From a virus, in IMG/VR virus record IMGVR_UViG_3300028392_000211, positions 1-31,251 of that record: a stretch of DNA of 31,251 nucleotides, one strand, 5' to 3'. Positions 1 to 6,289 of this stretch are shown piece by piece. Numbering within the stretch: the stretch's first letter is position 1; each line of letters opens with the position of its first letter. The position numbers were made by a program, and so were the translations under genes. The notes below the pieces were generated by a model. It was not told the origin of the DNA and did no database searches. It saw only the letters and a program-made list of their open reading frames with translations.

Positions 1-473
1 ACAACTGGCGCAGCTTTTACAGCAGGCTTAGCAGCCTTTTGTTTTGCAATCTGGCCTTTGATGTATTCGTGAGCATTGTAGACTTTACCGCCAAATACAC
101 CCTCAGCTGTTCCGCTTAGTGTGAAGTGAAGGTGGCAACCAAAACTGGCTGAACCGGTGTTACCTGCTTTACCGACTACGTCGCCTGACTTCACGACTGT
201 TCCAACCTTAAGTGGTGATGGTTCATTCATGTGGCAGTAACCGAAGTAGTGGCCGTTATCTGTTTGTAGTACTACGACATTGCCGAGTACCTTGCTTTGT
301 GCTAAAGGTCTGTTAAGTACGATTGTTCCATCATTTACAGCAAGCAAAGGCTCGCCAATAGCAAAACCGTTATAATCGGTTCCACGGTGACCAGGAGCTT
401 TGTGCCACTGGTCTACTGCGCCAAATAGTGATCCGAGTTTGACCTTCTTTACTGGGAAAATCCAGTTACCCAT
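1..473 (-). CDS. M23 (LytM-type) peptidase, likely endolysin; 3' end beyond window
   Basis: The frame is open from an ATG at 473 to the left edge, so the C-terminus is missing. The visible 157 residues hold a full zinc-peptidase core: HRGTD near residues 29-33, YCHMN (His81) and HLH (114-116), the pattern of M23 glycyl-glycine or DD-endopeptidases that cut peptidoglycan cross-bridges. No signal peptide is seen, which fits a holin-released endolysin. The segment after about residue 135 is Lys/Ala/Pro-rich and looks like a linker to a further domain, perhaps a cell-wall binding module. An AAAGGA ribosome-binding site lies just upstream. It is the last visible gene of the minus-strand lysis group. 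Confidence 0.88.
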   Translation of the reverse strand, partial: MGNWIFPVKKVKLGSLFGAVDQWHKAPGHRGTDYNGFAIGEPLLAVNDGTIVLNRPLAQSKVLGNVVVLQTDNGHYFGYCHMNEPSPLKVGTVVKSGDVVGKAGNTGSASFGCHLHFTLSGTAEGVFGGKVYNAHEYIKGQIAKQKAAKPAVKAAPV

Positions 474-521
474 AGTGGGATTCCTTTCGAAGGGTTGGAG
501 GGACACTTCTATTGTCGCTTA

Positions 522-683
522 TTAATCCCTATTTCGCAGTGGATACGTGGCTATCCAGATGGCTAGCGAGCCGATGATACACCAGCCAACAACGACTTTA
601 GCGGACCCTTCTAGGACTACCCAGGCCACAAACATGCCCAAAAGCGTCCATAATTGGCCTAGGAGGTCATTTAAGAACTTCAT
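522..683 (-). CDS. 53-aa membrane protein, holin-like
   Basis: This ORF begins at an ATG that overlaps the stop of the preceding ORF (ATGA), so it is probably translationally coupled; AAGGAAAG sits in front of it. The protein has two hydrophobic stretches (about residues 8-24 and 29-47) separated by a short turn with Glu and Lys, and ends in a basic tail (LRNRD). Size, topology and position directly upstream of the endolysin fit a second holin or an antiholin. No family signature is recognised, so the role rests on context. Confidence 0.6.
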   Translation of the reverse strand: MKFLNDLLGQLWTLLGMFVAWVVLEGSAKVVVGWCIIGSLAIWIATYPLRNRD

Positions 684-919
684 TTAACTTTCCTTCGATT
701 AGAGCCAGATGAGCCCGAAGAGGCGCTTCCAGCGGCATTAGCTGCGGCACTAGCAGCACTTTGAGCTGCCATTAAACCGGCTTGAGTAGCTACTTGTGTA
801 ACAATGATAGCGGAGATAACGACCTTTTGGGCCTTCTTACGGACAGCAGGCGGCAAATCTGCACCGATGTTATTCAAAGCATTGAAAGCATCGGACAATC
901 CTTGAAATGCTGCCCCCAA
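680..919 (-). CDS. 79-aa membrane ORF; probably the -1 frameshift extension of the PA14 protein
   Basis: One hydrophobic helix (VVISAIIVTQVATQAG, about residues 33-48) follows a basic turn (VRKKAQK), then an Ala/Ser-rich stretch and a basic end. That would suit a membrane anchor or a small holin-like protein. The only candidate start in the listed span is a TTG at 917-919 with no ribosome-binding site; the frame stays open up to 997 without ATG or GTG. It lies in the -1 frame relative to the upstream PA14 gene, and a TTTAAAA heptamer sits exactly at that junction. My preferred reading is a 97-residue C-terminal extension made by frameshifting; an independent TTG-started gene is the alternative. 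Confidence 0.6.
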   Translation of the reverse strand: MGAAFQGLSDAFNALNNIGADLPPAVRKKAQKVVISAIIVTQVATQAGLMAAQSAASAAANAAGSASSGSSGSNRRKVK

Positions 920-979
920 CAGTGGAATTGACGCAACTGGATTATTGTTGGAAAAGTCCTTTGGGGGTATTATTTTAAA
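913..979 (-). promoter_or_regulatory. Candidate programmed -1 frameshift signal
   Basis: On the minus strand the PA14 gene ends TAT TTA AAA TAA. The heptamer T TTA AAA (plus positions 973-979) fits the X XXY YYZ slippery rule and is followed at once by the stop. After a 5-nt spacer (TAATA), CCCCCAA (plus 961-967) can pair with TTGGGGG (plus 913-919), a perfect 7-bp GC-rich stem enclosing 41 nt. Slipping back one base continues straight into the open frame of the 79-aa membrane ORF, reading I-I-P-P-K-D-F. Geometry and frame are seen directly; frameshifting itself is inferred. Confidence 0.6.
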
Positions 980-2433
980 TATAGAACGTATTGTTGTCTA
1001 GAAAGATACGCACCATCTGCGTAGTACTTTGACGTGCCTTTCTTTGGTCGTCTCTTATCAGCGGCAGTTGGTTTAGGAATGTTTGCCAAGTCAATTTTTG
1101 CCTGAGCAATTTGTGTTTCCAAACTATCTACTTGCTGTGCAGCAGAGTCAATAGCATTGAATGTGCTACTGTATTGAGCTTTTAGGTCACGAAGGTTAGC
1201 GTCGGCTACTGCTTTAGTGTCGCTACTGGTTTGCCAGTTATTTTCGGCGTCAGCCATAATATTTTCTAAAACGCCCATTGTCGTTCGTTTATTTGCTAAC
1301 TCATTTCCTAAATACCCATAGGTAATCTGTTTACCGTCATAATCGTCACAAGCATTTTGGTAAACCACGTTTGCCTGTTCTTCAGCAGCTACTGCTTGAA
1401 CATAAAGAGCAGTCTTGGTGTTTAGTATTGCAAGTAGTGCTGGGTCTTTTACCAAAGTTGGCACAGCGTCTTGTGTAAAGAAAGCTGCCGGAGCTACTGC
1501 GTAAGAGTTACTACCTAGAGGCTTGTAGTTAAGAGTAGAACAAGCGCCACCAGTCCATTCGTAGAACCACACGTCAATAGCATAAGATTTTCCGCCAGTA
1601 AATGAGAACAAACCAGTTGAGTTTGCTCCACAGCCCTTTAGAGACCAGTCATTAATTACAACTTGACCGTTGATGACCATGTAAAAACCATCATCAGCAG
1701 GGGCTTGGAAATATACTTTAGTAGTGGTTGGATAAGTGATATAACCGTGGTAGTGAAGCATGATGTAATCAGACCCACAACCAAGAATGTCACCGCCACC
1801 CCAGTTAGCGTCAATGTTGTTTACAGTAACTGTCTTACATTTGGTGTAAGCAGTGTCTGACTTTTGTGGAGGGTTTCCATAACGACCAACACCTGTATAA
1901 ACATCGACTTTCAAACCAGGAGTGCTACCTGTACCACCGGCATTAATTAACTTTGTATTGTAGTCATTTTGAGCTTGGTTCATAGCAGATTGAGCATTGT
2001 CAGCATTCTGCTGCGCTGTTACATAATTATTGTAAGTAGAATCTACAACATCAGCAGCAGCGTTTACTGCATCTATTGCTCTACCTACAGCCGCTTCTGC
2101 AGCCTGTTCGTCAGCGTAAGCCGCGTCATAATTAGCTCTTTTATCAGCATAGTCAGCAGCAGCAATATCTAAAGCGTCTTTGGCTTCAGTAGCGGCAGTC
2201 TGAGCTTCGTTAATCTGATTGGCCTGGTCATTAGATGAGTTGGTCCAACTGTCTAGGTTAGCCTGTGCCTGACTTAGTTGATTTTGAAGGTCTTGAATCC
2301 TAGCTTGAGCATCAGCGACTTTTTGATTGTAGTCAGTAGTGCTGTCAGCCATTGCCGGACTAGACATACCAAATATAAGAAATAGCGATGTAGCCGCTAC
2401 AAATAAGGTAGCAAATTTACGCATTTTTTTCAT
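970..2433 (-). CDS. Secreted coiled-coil protein with PA14-like domain
   Basis: The start is placed at 2433 because AAAGGA lies eight bases upstream; the frame extends to 2460 without a better site. The 487-residue product opens with a Sec signal peptide (basic N-terminus, hydrophobic core, likely cleavage after SSPAMA near residue 29). Residues about 30-165 are an Ala/Gln-rich coiled coil. About 175-315 resemble a PA14/GLEYA beta-sandwich, with APADDGFYMVINGQ as the clearest segment. A second coiled coil (about 330-455) and a basic tail follow. PA14 domains often bind carbohydrate. Lying between two holin-like genes, it may act outside the membrane at lysis or be displayed on the cell. The 3' end carries a -1 slip site into the next ORF. 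Confidence 0.7.
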   Translation of the reverse strand: MKKMRKFATLFVAATSLFLIFGMSSPAMADSTTDYNQKVADAQARIQDLQNQLSQAQANLDSWTNSSNDQANQINEAQTAATEAKDALDIAAADYADKRANYDAAYADEQAAEAAVGRAIDAVNAAADVVDSTYNNYVTAQQNADNAQSAMNQAQNDYNTKLINAGGTGSTPGLKVDVYTGVGRYGNPPQKSDTAYTKCKTVTVNNIDANWGGGDILGCGSDYIMLHYHGYITYPTTTKVYFQAPADDGFYMVINGQVVINDWSLKGCGANSTGLFSFTGGKSYAIDVWFYEWTGGACSTLNYKPLGSNSYAVAPAAFFTQDAVPTLVKDPALLAILNTKTALYVQAVAAEEQANVVYQNACDDYDGKQITYGYLGNELANKRTTMGVLENIMADAENNWQTSSDTKAVADANLRDLKAQYSSTFNAIDSAAQQVDSLETQIAQAKIDLANIPKPTAADKRRPKKGTSKYYADGAYLSRQQYVLYLK

Positions 2434-2713
2434 TAGTTTTTTCCTTTTCATTTTCGACATTTTTTAAAGACACGGTTTGCTGGAAGGCAGCATTAATTTC
2501 ATTAAGGGTTAGCTTTCCATCTTCTAAGAAAGCCAAAGCAAGCAGTTCAACTACTTTAGCTACAGCCATTACACCACCCATTACAGCGCTAAACCAGATA
2601 GGAATTTGGATACCGCTCATAGAACCCGCGACTGTACCAGCACCGATTACGCCCAGTGCCGAAGCGACAAATGTTGCAAGTACGCGCAACATTACATTGC
2701 CAAAAAGTTTCAT
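2417..2713 (-). CDS. Phage holin, r1t-like
   Basis: This 98-residue protein has two hydrophobic segments (about residues 8-30 and 37-62), then FLEDGKLTLNEINAAF and a charged tail rich in Glu and Lys. The pattern of two helices, a DGKLT/S-x-x-EIN motif and a charged C-terminus is that of r1t-type holins of phages of Gram-positive hosts. It would form membrane lesions that release the endolysin and start lysis. It is the first gene of the minus-strand lysis group and overlaps the PA14 gene by 17 nt. No clear Shine-Dalgarno is seen before its ATG. Confidence 0.8.
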   Translation of the reverse strand: MKLFGNVMLRVLATFVASALGVIGAGTVAGSMSGIQIPIWFSAVMGGVMAVAKVVELLALAFLEDGKLTLNEINAAFQQTVSLKNVENEKEKTNEKNA

Positions 2714-2850
2714 AATAATTTTCTAAACTAAAGGTTTATAAGGGAGTTTAGGTGTAGAGACGCGGATGTTAAGCAGGTAACTGCGCGATTAATTTGACAA
2801 ATAGGGTCAATTCCATTGTCCAGCATACAGGTGTGTTTTTCTCGGTAAAC

Positions 2851-2881
2851 TTGACAACCTCCCCAGGTTATGTGCTACGGT
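2851..2881 (+). promoter_or_regulatory. Sigma-70-like promoter upstream of NlpC/P60 gene
   Basis: TTGACA at 2851-2856 is followed by TACGGT at 2876-2881 (TAnnnT type), with a rather long 19-nt spacer. It lies in the 246-bp gap between the divergent lysis and NlpC/P60 genes and would give a leader of about 70 nt. A second TTGACA at 2794-2799 has no convincing -10 partner. Direct evidence is limited to the hexamers. Confidence 0.45.
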
Positions 2882-2959
2882 ATTACCTACAACTGAATAA
2901 AGTGTCACTTCGACAATAAACGACCCCAGTACTAAAGAAATGAAAGGTAAGGTCGCCAA

Positions 2960-3484
2960 ATGAAAAAGTACGTAATCATAGCCAGCGTAATTTTAACTCT
3001 CGCTGGTTGTTCTGCATCTGCAGCAACTGCTGTAAGTACAGGCACACACCAAACACAAACACAGGTTTCACACATCTCGTTTAACCAGGCTTTAAAAACA
3101 GGAGCCAACACTAAAAACATGAAGCATGTTGTGAAGTACCTAATCTCACGCGTAGGAAGAACCTCCTATGTATTTTCAGGAGCAACCCCATATGGTTGGG
3201 ATTGTTCTGGAATGGTCCGTTGGACCTATAAACAATTTGGTATCACGCTCCCGCACTCCGCTAATAAGCAGGGGCACCTGGGAGCCCGTGTAACCACTCC
3301 AAAGCTAGGCGACATAGTCGTATTTGCTTATGAGGGTCGTACGGATTTCTACCATGCCGCCATTTATATTGGCAAAGGCAAAATAATCAACGCGAACTAT
3401 GGCTCAGGTACCACTATCATCCAGCCATTATCGGATTACAAAGGCAGCCAAATTCGGTTTATCCGAGTGCTACCTACGCTATAA
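2960..3484 (+). CDS. NlpC/P60 cell-wall peptidase, predicted lipoprotein
   Basis: The 174-residue protein starts with a lipoprotein signal (basic start, hydrophobic core, lipobox LAGC with Cys17), so it should be exported and anchored to the outer face of the membrane. An NlpC/P60 domain fills residues about 55-172: catalytic Cys82 in WDCSG, His132 in FYHAAIYIG, and a polar residue in the KIINANY segment. Such enzymes cut gamma-D-Glu-diaminopimelate links in peptidoglycan. A lipid-anchored hydrolase transcribed away from the lysis genes is unlikely to be the main endolysin; it could remodel the wall or alter the surface during infection. AAAGGTAAGG precedes the ATG. Confidence 0.88.
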   Translation: MKKYVIIASVILTLAGCSASAATAVSTGTHQTQTQVSHISFNQALKTGANTKNMKHVVKYLISRVGRTSYVFSGATPYGWDCSGMVRWTYKQFGITLPHSANKQGHLGARVTTPKLGDIVVFAYEGRTDFYHAAIYIGKGKIINANYGSGTTIIQPLSDYKGSQIRFIRVLPTL

Positions 3485-3485
3485 T
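3480..3485 (+). promoter_or_regulatory. -10 element for tRNA-Thr
   Basis: A perfect TATAAT overlaps the end of the NlpC/P60 gene and stands nine bases before the tRNA. No -35 match is visible at the usual distance. Confidence 0.4.
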
Positions 3486-3493
3486 ATAACGGT

Positions 3494-3567
3494 CGCCTCA
3501 ATAGCTCAGTTGGTAGAGCGCAATACTTGTAATATTGATGTCGCGGGTTCGATTCCTGCTTGAGGCT
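3494..3567 (+). tRNA. tRNA-Thr(TGT)
   Basis: Full cloverleaf by eye: acceptor GCCTCAA/TTGAGGC, D-arm GCTCAGTTGGTAGAGC, anticodon stem CAATA/TATTG closing the loop CTTGTAA (anticodon TGT), and T-arm GCGGG TTCGATT CCTGC. CCA is not encoded. It reads ACA codons, which appear frequent in the plus-strand genes, so it may support late or high-level translation. Confidence 0.95.
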
Positions 3568-3585
3568 CTAAATATGTGTGTTTTT

Positions 3586-3599
3586 GATAAACTTTAACA
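3586..3599 (+). promoter_or_regulatory. -10 element of a leaderless start
   Basis: TAAACT at 3588-3593 is six bases from the ATG at 3600, so transcription would start at or next to the initiation codon. The -10 resembles an extended type (TGATAAACT). No Shine-Dalgarno is present, in agreement with leaderless initiation, which is common in Actinobacteria. Confidence 0.4.
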
Positions 3600-3785
3600 A
3601 TGGTTAACAAAGACTTTGATTATTGCAGCACATGTGGTGCGCCAGAGCATCCTATTTGCTCTGAGTGTAATAAAACTTTTTGGCATCGCGAAATGGGTGC
3701 AAATTTAAATGCTGAAAAAGGCTCAGCTACGCCAGTAAGATTATGCAAAACTTGCAATTCTAAACGGCCTTATAAGAAAAAATAA
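3600..3785 (+). CDS. Small zinc-binding protein (three CxxC pairs)
   Basis: This 61-residue protein has three CxxC pairs (CSTC, CSEC, CKTC) plus histidines between them, and a basic Lys-rich tail. Two treble-clef or zinc-ribbon sites are likely. It could bind nucleic acid or protein; nothing more specific can be read. It lies alone between tRNA-Thr and hsp20, and its ATG has a TAAACT hexamer six bases upstream in place of a ribosome-binding site. Confidence 0.6.
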   Translation: MVNKDFDYCSTCGAPEHPICSECNKTFWHREMGANLNAEKGSATPVRLCKTCNSKRPYKKK

Positions 3786-3795
3786 ACATAGATTC

Positions 3796-3804
3796 TGCTA
3801 TAAT
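3796..3804 (+). promoter_or_regulatory. Extended -10 promoter for hsp20
   Basis: TGCTATAAT is a perfect extended -10 (TGn-TATAAT). It gives a leader of about 85 nt before the Hsp20 start. No -35 is evident, as is usual for extended -10 promoters. Confidence 0.5.
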
Positions 3805-3895
3805 CTATACAGGTACGCCAATTGGGTACCGCAAATAATACTGTGCTACGGGCAGTAAAAGTACCAAGGCACAGTTGTCGTCTAAAGGAGACAAT

Positions 3896-4453
3896 ATGAC
3901 AAAAACATTAAACGGCCAGTTCCCAGACCCATGGGACAACCACAAAAACCCATATGATCCATATGGTAAGGCAATTCCAAGCCCTCATTCGCCAGAGGAC
4001 ATTTACGAAAAATGGAAAAAGCCTATTGTTATGACTAAGTCAATTACCATTAATGATGTATTTCCGTCATTAGACCGTTGGGCTATTGGCTATTCGTCAA
4101 TACTAGAACAACTTAAGGAAATGTCCGCTGTAAAGGCGAGCTACCCTCCTTATGACATTATTGACCAAAAAAATGACTCCACCCTCATCAACGTCGCTGT
4201 GGCCGGGTTTACTAAAAAGGACCTTACAATCACAGTCGAAGAAAGGACGTTGAAAATTGAAGGAACAAAAGAAAAAGAAACAGAAGGAACGCTCGTTCAC
4301 AACGGCATTGCTGGACGCGATTTTAAACTCACCTTTGCCTTGGCTGAGTTTTATGAGGTAGAGTCAGCAAACATTAAAGACGGTATCCTATCGGTCAAAC
4401 TCATCAAGAATATCCCTGATGAAAAGAAGCCAAAGGTTATTGACATCAAGTAG
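3896..4453 (+). CDS. Hsp20/alpha-crystallin small heat-shock protein
   Basis: The start at 3896 follows a strong AAAGGAG. The 185-residue protein has a long Pro-rich N-terminal arm and an alpha-crystallin domain from about residue 80: YPPYDI, the VAVAGFTKKDL segment, the LKIEGTKEK strand, HNGIAGRDF, and a final GILSVKLIKNIP that replaces the usual IxI anchor. It is an ATP-independent holdase that keeps unfolded proteins soluble. Small heat-shock proteins are known in cyanophages, where they are thought to help virion assembly under stress; in an actinophage they are less usual. An 11-bp hairpin follows the stop. Confidence 0.9.
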   Translation: MTKTLNGQFPDPWDNHKNPYDPYGKAIPSPHSPEDIYEKWKKPIVMTKSITINDVFPSLDRWAIGYSSILEQLKEMSAVKASYPPYDIIDQKNDSTLINVAVAGFTKKDLTITVEERTLKIEGTKEKETEGTLVHNGIAGRDFKLTFALAEFYEVESANIKDGILSVKLIKNIPDEKKPKVIDIK

Positions 4454-4472
4454 TTTTGATGTAAACTAGAAA

Positions 4473-4507
4473 TCTCCCGGCAAGCTTTCGACGTGTTTGC
4501 CGGGAGA
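4473..4507 (+). terminator. 11-bp hairpin between hsp20 and tRNA-Asn
   Basis: TCTCCCGGCAA (4473-4483) pairs perfectly with TTGCCGGGAGA (4497-4507) around a 13-nt loop. There is no U-run behind it, so it may be a weak terminator or a processing site that frees the tRNA five bases downstream. Confidence 0.45.
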
Positions 4508-4511
4508 ACTT

Positions 4512-4583
4512 TGACCTTTAGCTCAATGGCAGAGCAGAGAGCTGTTAACTCTAAGGTTCCTGGTTCGAGTCCAGGAAGGTCAG
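4512..4583 (+). tRNA. tRNA-Asn(GTT)
   Basis: Acceptor TGACCTT/AAGGTCA, D-arm GCTCAATGGCAGAGC, anticodon loop CTGTTAA (anticodon GTT), and T-arm CCTGG TTCGAGT CCAGG. The first pair of the anticodon stem is a G-A mismatch; the other four pair. CCA is not encoded. The 3' end runs directly into the RNA-like segment that follows. Confidence 0.93.
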
Positions 4584-4880
4584 CGCAAGGCAAAGGTCTG
4601 AACAACCTTTGTGACTGCTGTCTGCATCCGAAACCGACTTTGGTGGCGTGATAGATAAAAGGCCCGTAGTCCGTTCAGGGATGAAAGTACAGCGGCCATC
4701 TAGGATGTAGAGCCCGTGGGAATAGTTGGGGTAACCAAACCCTTGACCACGACGGGCCCTTAAACTCTAGGCTCTTTACTGCAGAGTCCACAAAACCAAC
4801 CTGCAGAGCGAAAGCTTGAGACGACTCGCAAGAGTGGGAACCTCCGGAACCAAGGTCCAAACTTGGGAAAGGTCAGTACT
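4584..4880 (+). ncRNA. Candidate structured RNA of unknown class
   Basis: About 300 nt with no credible gene but with many complementary stretches: AAAGGT/ACCTTT at 4592-4610, the long-range pair GGCCCGT (near 4661) with ACGGGCC (near 4752), TTGG/CCAA around 4726-4738, CTGCAG with CTGCAG (near 4780 and 4801), AGC-GAAA-GCT near 4806, ACTC-GCAA-GAGT near 4824, and CCAAG/CTTGG near 4850-4866. Two hairpins end in GNRA loops, which is typical of folded RNAs. GGTCAG, the end of tRNA-Asn, recurs near 4871. No tmRNA tag, RNase P or group I intron core was recognised. Co-transcription with the tRNA is likely. Confidence 0.5.
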
Positions 4881-4898
4881 AGGTTTTCCAACTTTTTA

Positions 4899-4913
4899 TG
4901 GTAAAATATAGGT
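4899..4913 (+). promoter_or_regulatory. -10 element of a leaderless start (RHH gene)
   Basis: TGG-TAAAAT forms an extended -10 ending at 4907, and the ATG begins at 4914, about where transcription should start. The same hexamer-to-ATG distance of six bases is seen at 3600 and 17656. Confidence 0.45.
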
Positions 4914-5078
4914 ATGCCAAACGCACCTAAAACCCCGACACGTACCGTAAGAGTACCTGATGAGCTCTGGCTTGCCGCTCAAAAAGAAGCCGCTAAACAG
5001 GGCGTTACCGTCACCAGTGTGCTAATTGAAGCCCTGAAAAAATTTGTTACTGACGGACTTGACAAAGTCACAGAATAG
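4914..5078 (+). CDS. Arc/CopG-type ribbon-helix-helix DNA-binding protein
   Basis: This 54-residue protein has the ribbon-helix-helix layout: beta strand TRTVRVPDELW, helix A AAQKEAAKQG, turn VTVTS, helix B VLIEALKKFV. Such proteins dimerise, place the paired strands in the DNA major groove and usually repress promoters, often their own. It precedes the long replication operon, so it is a fair candidate for its regulator. It appears to start from a leaderless transcript. Confidence 0.8.
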   Translation: MPNAPKTPTRTVRVPDELWLAAQKEAAKQGVTVTSVLIEALKKFVTDGLDKVTE

Positions 5079-5081
5079 ATG

Positions 5082-5121
5082 TTAGCTTTGTACAGCTAAA
5101 ACATAGCGTCCCCCACGGGGG
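5082..5121 (+). other. Two hairpins ahead of the replication operon
   Basis: TTAGCT/AGCTAA (5082-5087 with 5094-5099, 6-nt loop) is followed by a C5/G5 hairpin (5110-5121). There is no U-run. They lie between the RHH gene and the first gene of the next operon and may be an attenuator or processing sites. Confidence 0.35.
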
Positions 5122-5139
5122 TTAGACTAAGAGGTACAA

Positions 5140-5574
5140 ATGCCAATTATCAATGAAAATCCAGACCCAAGCCTGGAACCAATCCGTAAAGAAGTTCAAC
5201 AGTACGTCTTTTTAAAAGACGAAGTTACTGCTATGGAAAACCGTGTCGGTGTCCTTAGAAAAAGAATTTTGTCAGCCGTAGAAGATCTAGGCGAGGCAAA
5301 TGACAAAGGAAGCATTGTTCTTCCTATCAACGATGAGGTATCAAATACAGCCAGCGTAATTAAACAGCGCCGTGTCTCTAAAGTATTTGATGAAGACAAA
5401 GCAAATAATCTACTCGCAGAAAAAGGCTTAGCCGACTCTTGCACAAAAACAATCACAGTACTTGACCAAGACGCTGTCATGGCTGCATACTATGATGGTA
5501 AGCTAACCGATGCAGATATCGAAACAATGTTCCCTGAGAAAGTCTCATGGGCCCTAATTTTGGAGAAGAACTAA
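5140..5574 (+). CDS. Hypothetical phage protein, helical
   Basis: The product has 144 residues, with a probable coiled coil near 17-50 (VQQYVFLKDEVTAMENRV) and a mixed C-terminal half that contains VSWALILEKN at the end. AGAGGT precedes the ATG. It opens a run of overlapping genes that leads into replication functions, so a role in DNA metabolism or as an accessory factor is possible. No family is recognised. Confidence 0.7.
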   Translation: MPIINENPDPSLEPIRKEVQQYVFLKDEVTAMENRVGVLRKRILSAVEDLGEANDKGSIVLPINDEVSNTASVIKQRRVSKVFDEDKANNLLAEKGLADSCTKTITVLDQDAVMAAYYDGKLTDADIETMFPEKVSWALILEKN

Positions 5575-5651
5575 TGGCTAAGATGGCAGAACTACACGCA
5601 GAACTAACTGAACTACCTGACTCAGAAAAGGAAAAACAATCCAATGAGTGA
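5574..5651 (+). CDS. 25-aa mini-protein
   Basis: A short acidic/Lys-rich ORF whose ATG overlaps the stop of the gene before it (TAATG) and whose end overlaps the start of the next. GGAGAA stands seven bases upstream. The double coupling argues for translation, though the ORF may mainly serve to pass ribosomes on to the next gene. Confidence 0.4.
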   Translation: MAKMAELHAELTELPDSEKEKQSNE

Positions 5652-5850
5652 TATAAATGAATTAATCCACACTACTTCTGTTCATGCCTATAACAACGGC
5701 GTTAAAGAAGAGCGTGCCCGCATTAGAGTTCTTTTGGGCGACCTTGGTATGCTGCTGGAAAAAGAAGTTTCTGATGGCGATTCTTATTCGCTAGGGAAAC
5801 ACGATGCAGTTTGTGAAGTTATTGCGATACTTGAAAGTAAGACCAATTAA
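5644..5850 (+). CDS. Small hypothetical protein, helical
   Basis: 68 residues, mostly helical, with the segment YNNGVKEERARIRVLL followed by an acidic region and HDAVCEVIAILE. Similar small proteins with a GxxxERxRI segment are frequent in phage early regions; their function is not known to me. It overlaps the methyltransferase gene by 47 nt. Confidence 0.6.
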   Translation: MSDINELIHTTSVHAYNNGVKEERARIRVLLGDLGMLLEKEVSDGDSYSLGKHDAVCEVIAILESKTN

Positions 5851-6289
5851 CCAAGTAAACTCCGGTTTATTTAGCAGTGCTACAGACGACTGGGGTACAC
5901 CTCAAGCTTTGTTTGATGATATTAACGCAGAGTTTGGATTTACCCTGGACGCCTGTGCCAGTGCTCATAACTTTAAAGTAGATAATTACTTTACTAAAGA
6001 AGACAATGCGCTAGTGCAAGACTGGCCAGGAATTGTATGGATGAACCCGCCCTATGGTAGAACTATAGGTAAATGGATGGAGAAAGCCTACAAAGAATCT
6101 CAATCTGGTAGTATAGTAGTATGTCTAGTACCCGCTAGAACAGATACTGCTTGGTGGCATGATTATGCCGTAAAAGGTGAAATACGTTTTTTACGTGGAC
6201 GCCTTAAATTTGAACAGCCAGGATTTGTAAAAAATAATTCAGCACCATTTCCGAGTGCTATAGTCATCTTTCGAGGAGATACAAAATGA
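5804..6289 (+). CDS. Phage DNA N6-adenine methyltransferase (Dam-like)
   Basis: The 161-residue protein matches the phage Dam family: DDWGTPQALFDDINAEFGF near residues 28-46, LDACAS, catalytic NPPYG (81-85), then a segment with LVPARTDTAWWHD and a closing SAIVIFRG. It should transfer a methyl group from S-adenosylmethionine to adenine N6, which may protect phage DNA from host restriction or mark its own genome. AGGGA lies before the ATG, which supports this start although it overlaps the previous gene. No partner restriction enzyme is seen. Confidence 0.88.
   Translation: MQFVKLLRYLKVRPINQVNSGLFSSATDDWGTPQALFDDINAEFGFTLDACASAHNFKVDNYFTKEDNALVQDWPGIVWMNPPYGRTIGKWMEKAYKESQSGSIVVCLVPARTDTAWWHDYAVKGEIRFLRGRLKFEQPGFVKNNSAPFPSAIVIFRGDTK

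Noticed and set aside
4351-4605. 84-aa minus-strand ORF across the end of hsp20 and tRNA-Asn
   Set aside because: It runs antisense through a clear tRNA and the Hsp20 coding end, with no ribosome-binding site.
4675-4860. 61-aa minus-strand ORF within the RNA-like segment
   Set aside because: No ribosome-binding site, low-quality composition, and the segment is better explained by helices.
4584-4880. Identification of the RNA-like segment as tmRNA, RNase P or a group I intron
   Set aside because: No tag sequence ending in LAA, no RNase P conserved blocks and no intron P7/R-S elements were found.
4955-4995. CTGATGA motif that recalls the hammerhead ribozyme core
   Set aside because: It lies in the RHH coding sequence and no GAAA core or flanking stems are placed properly.
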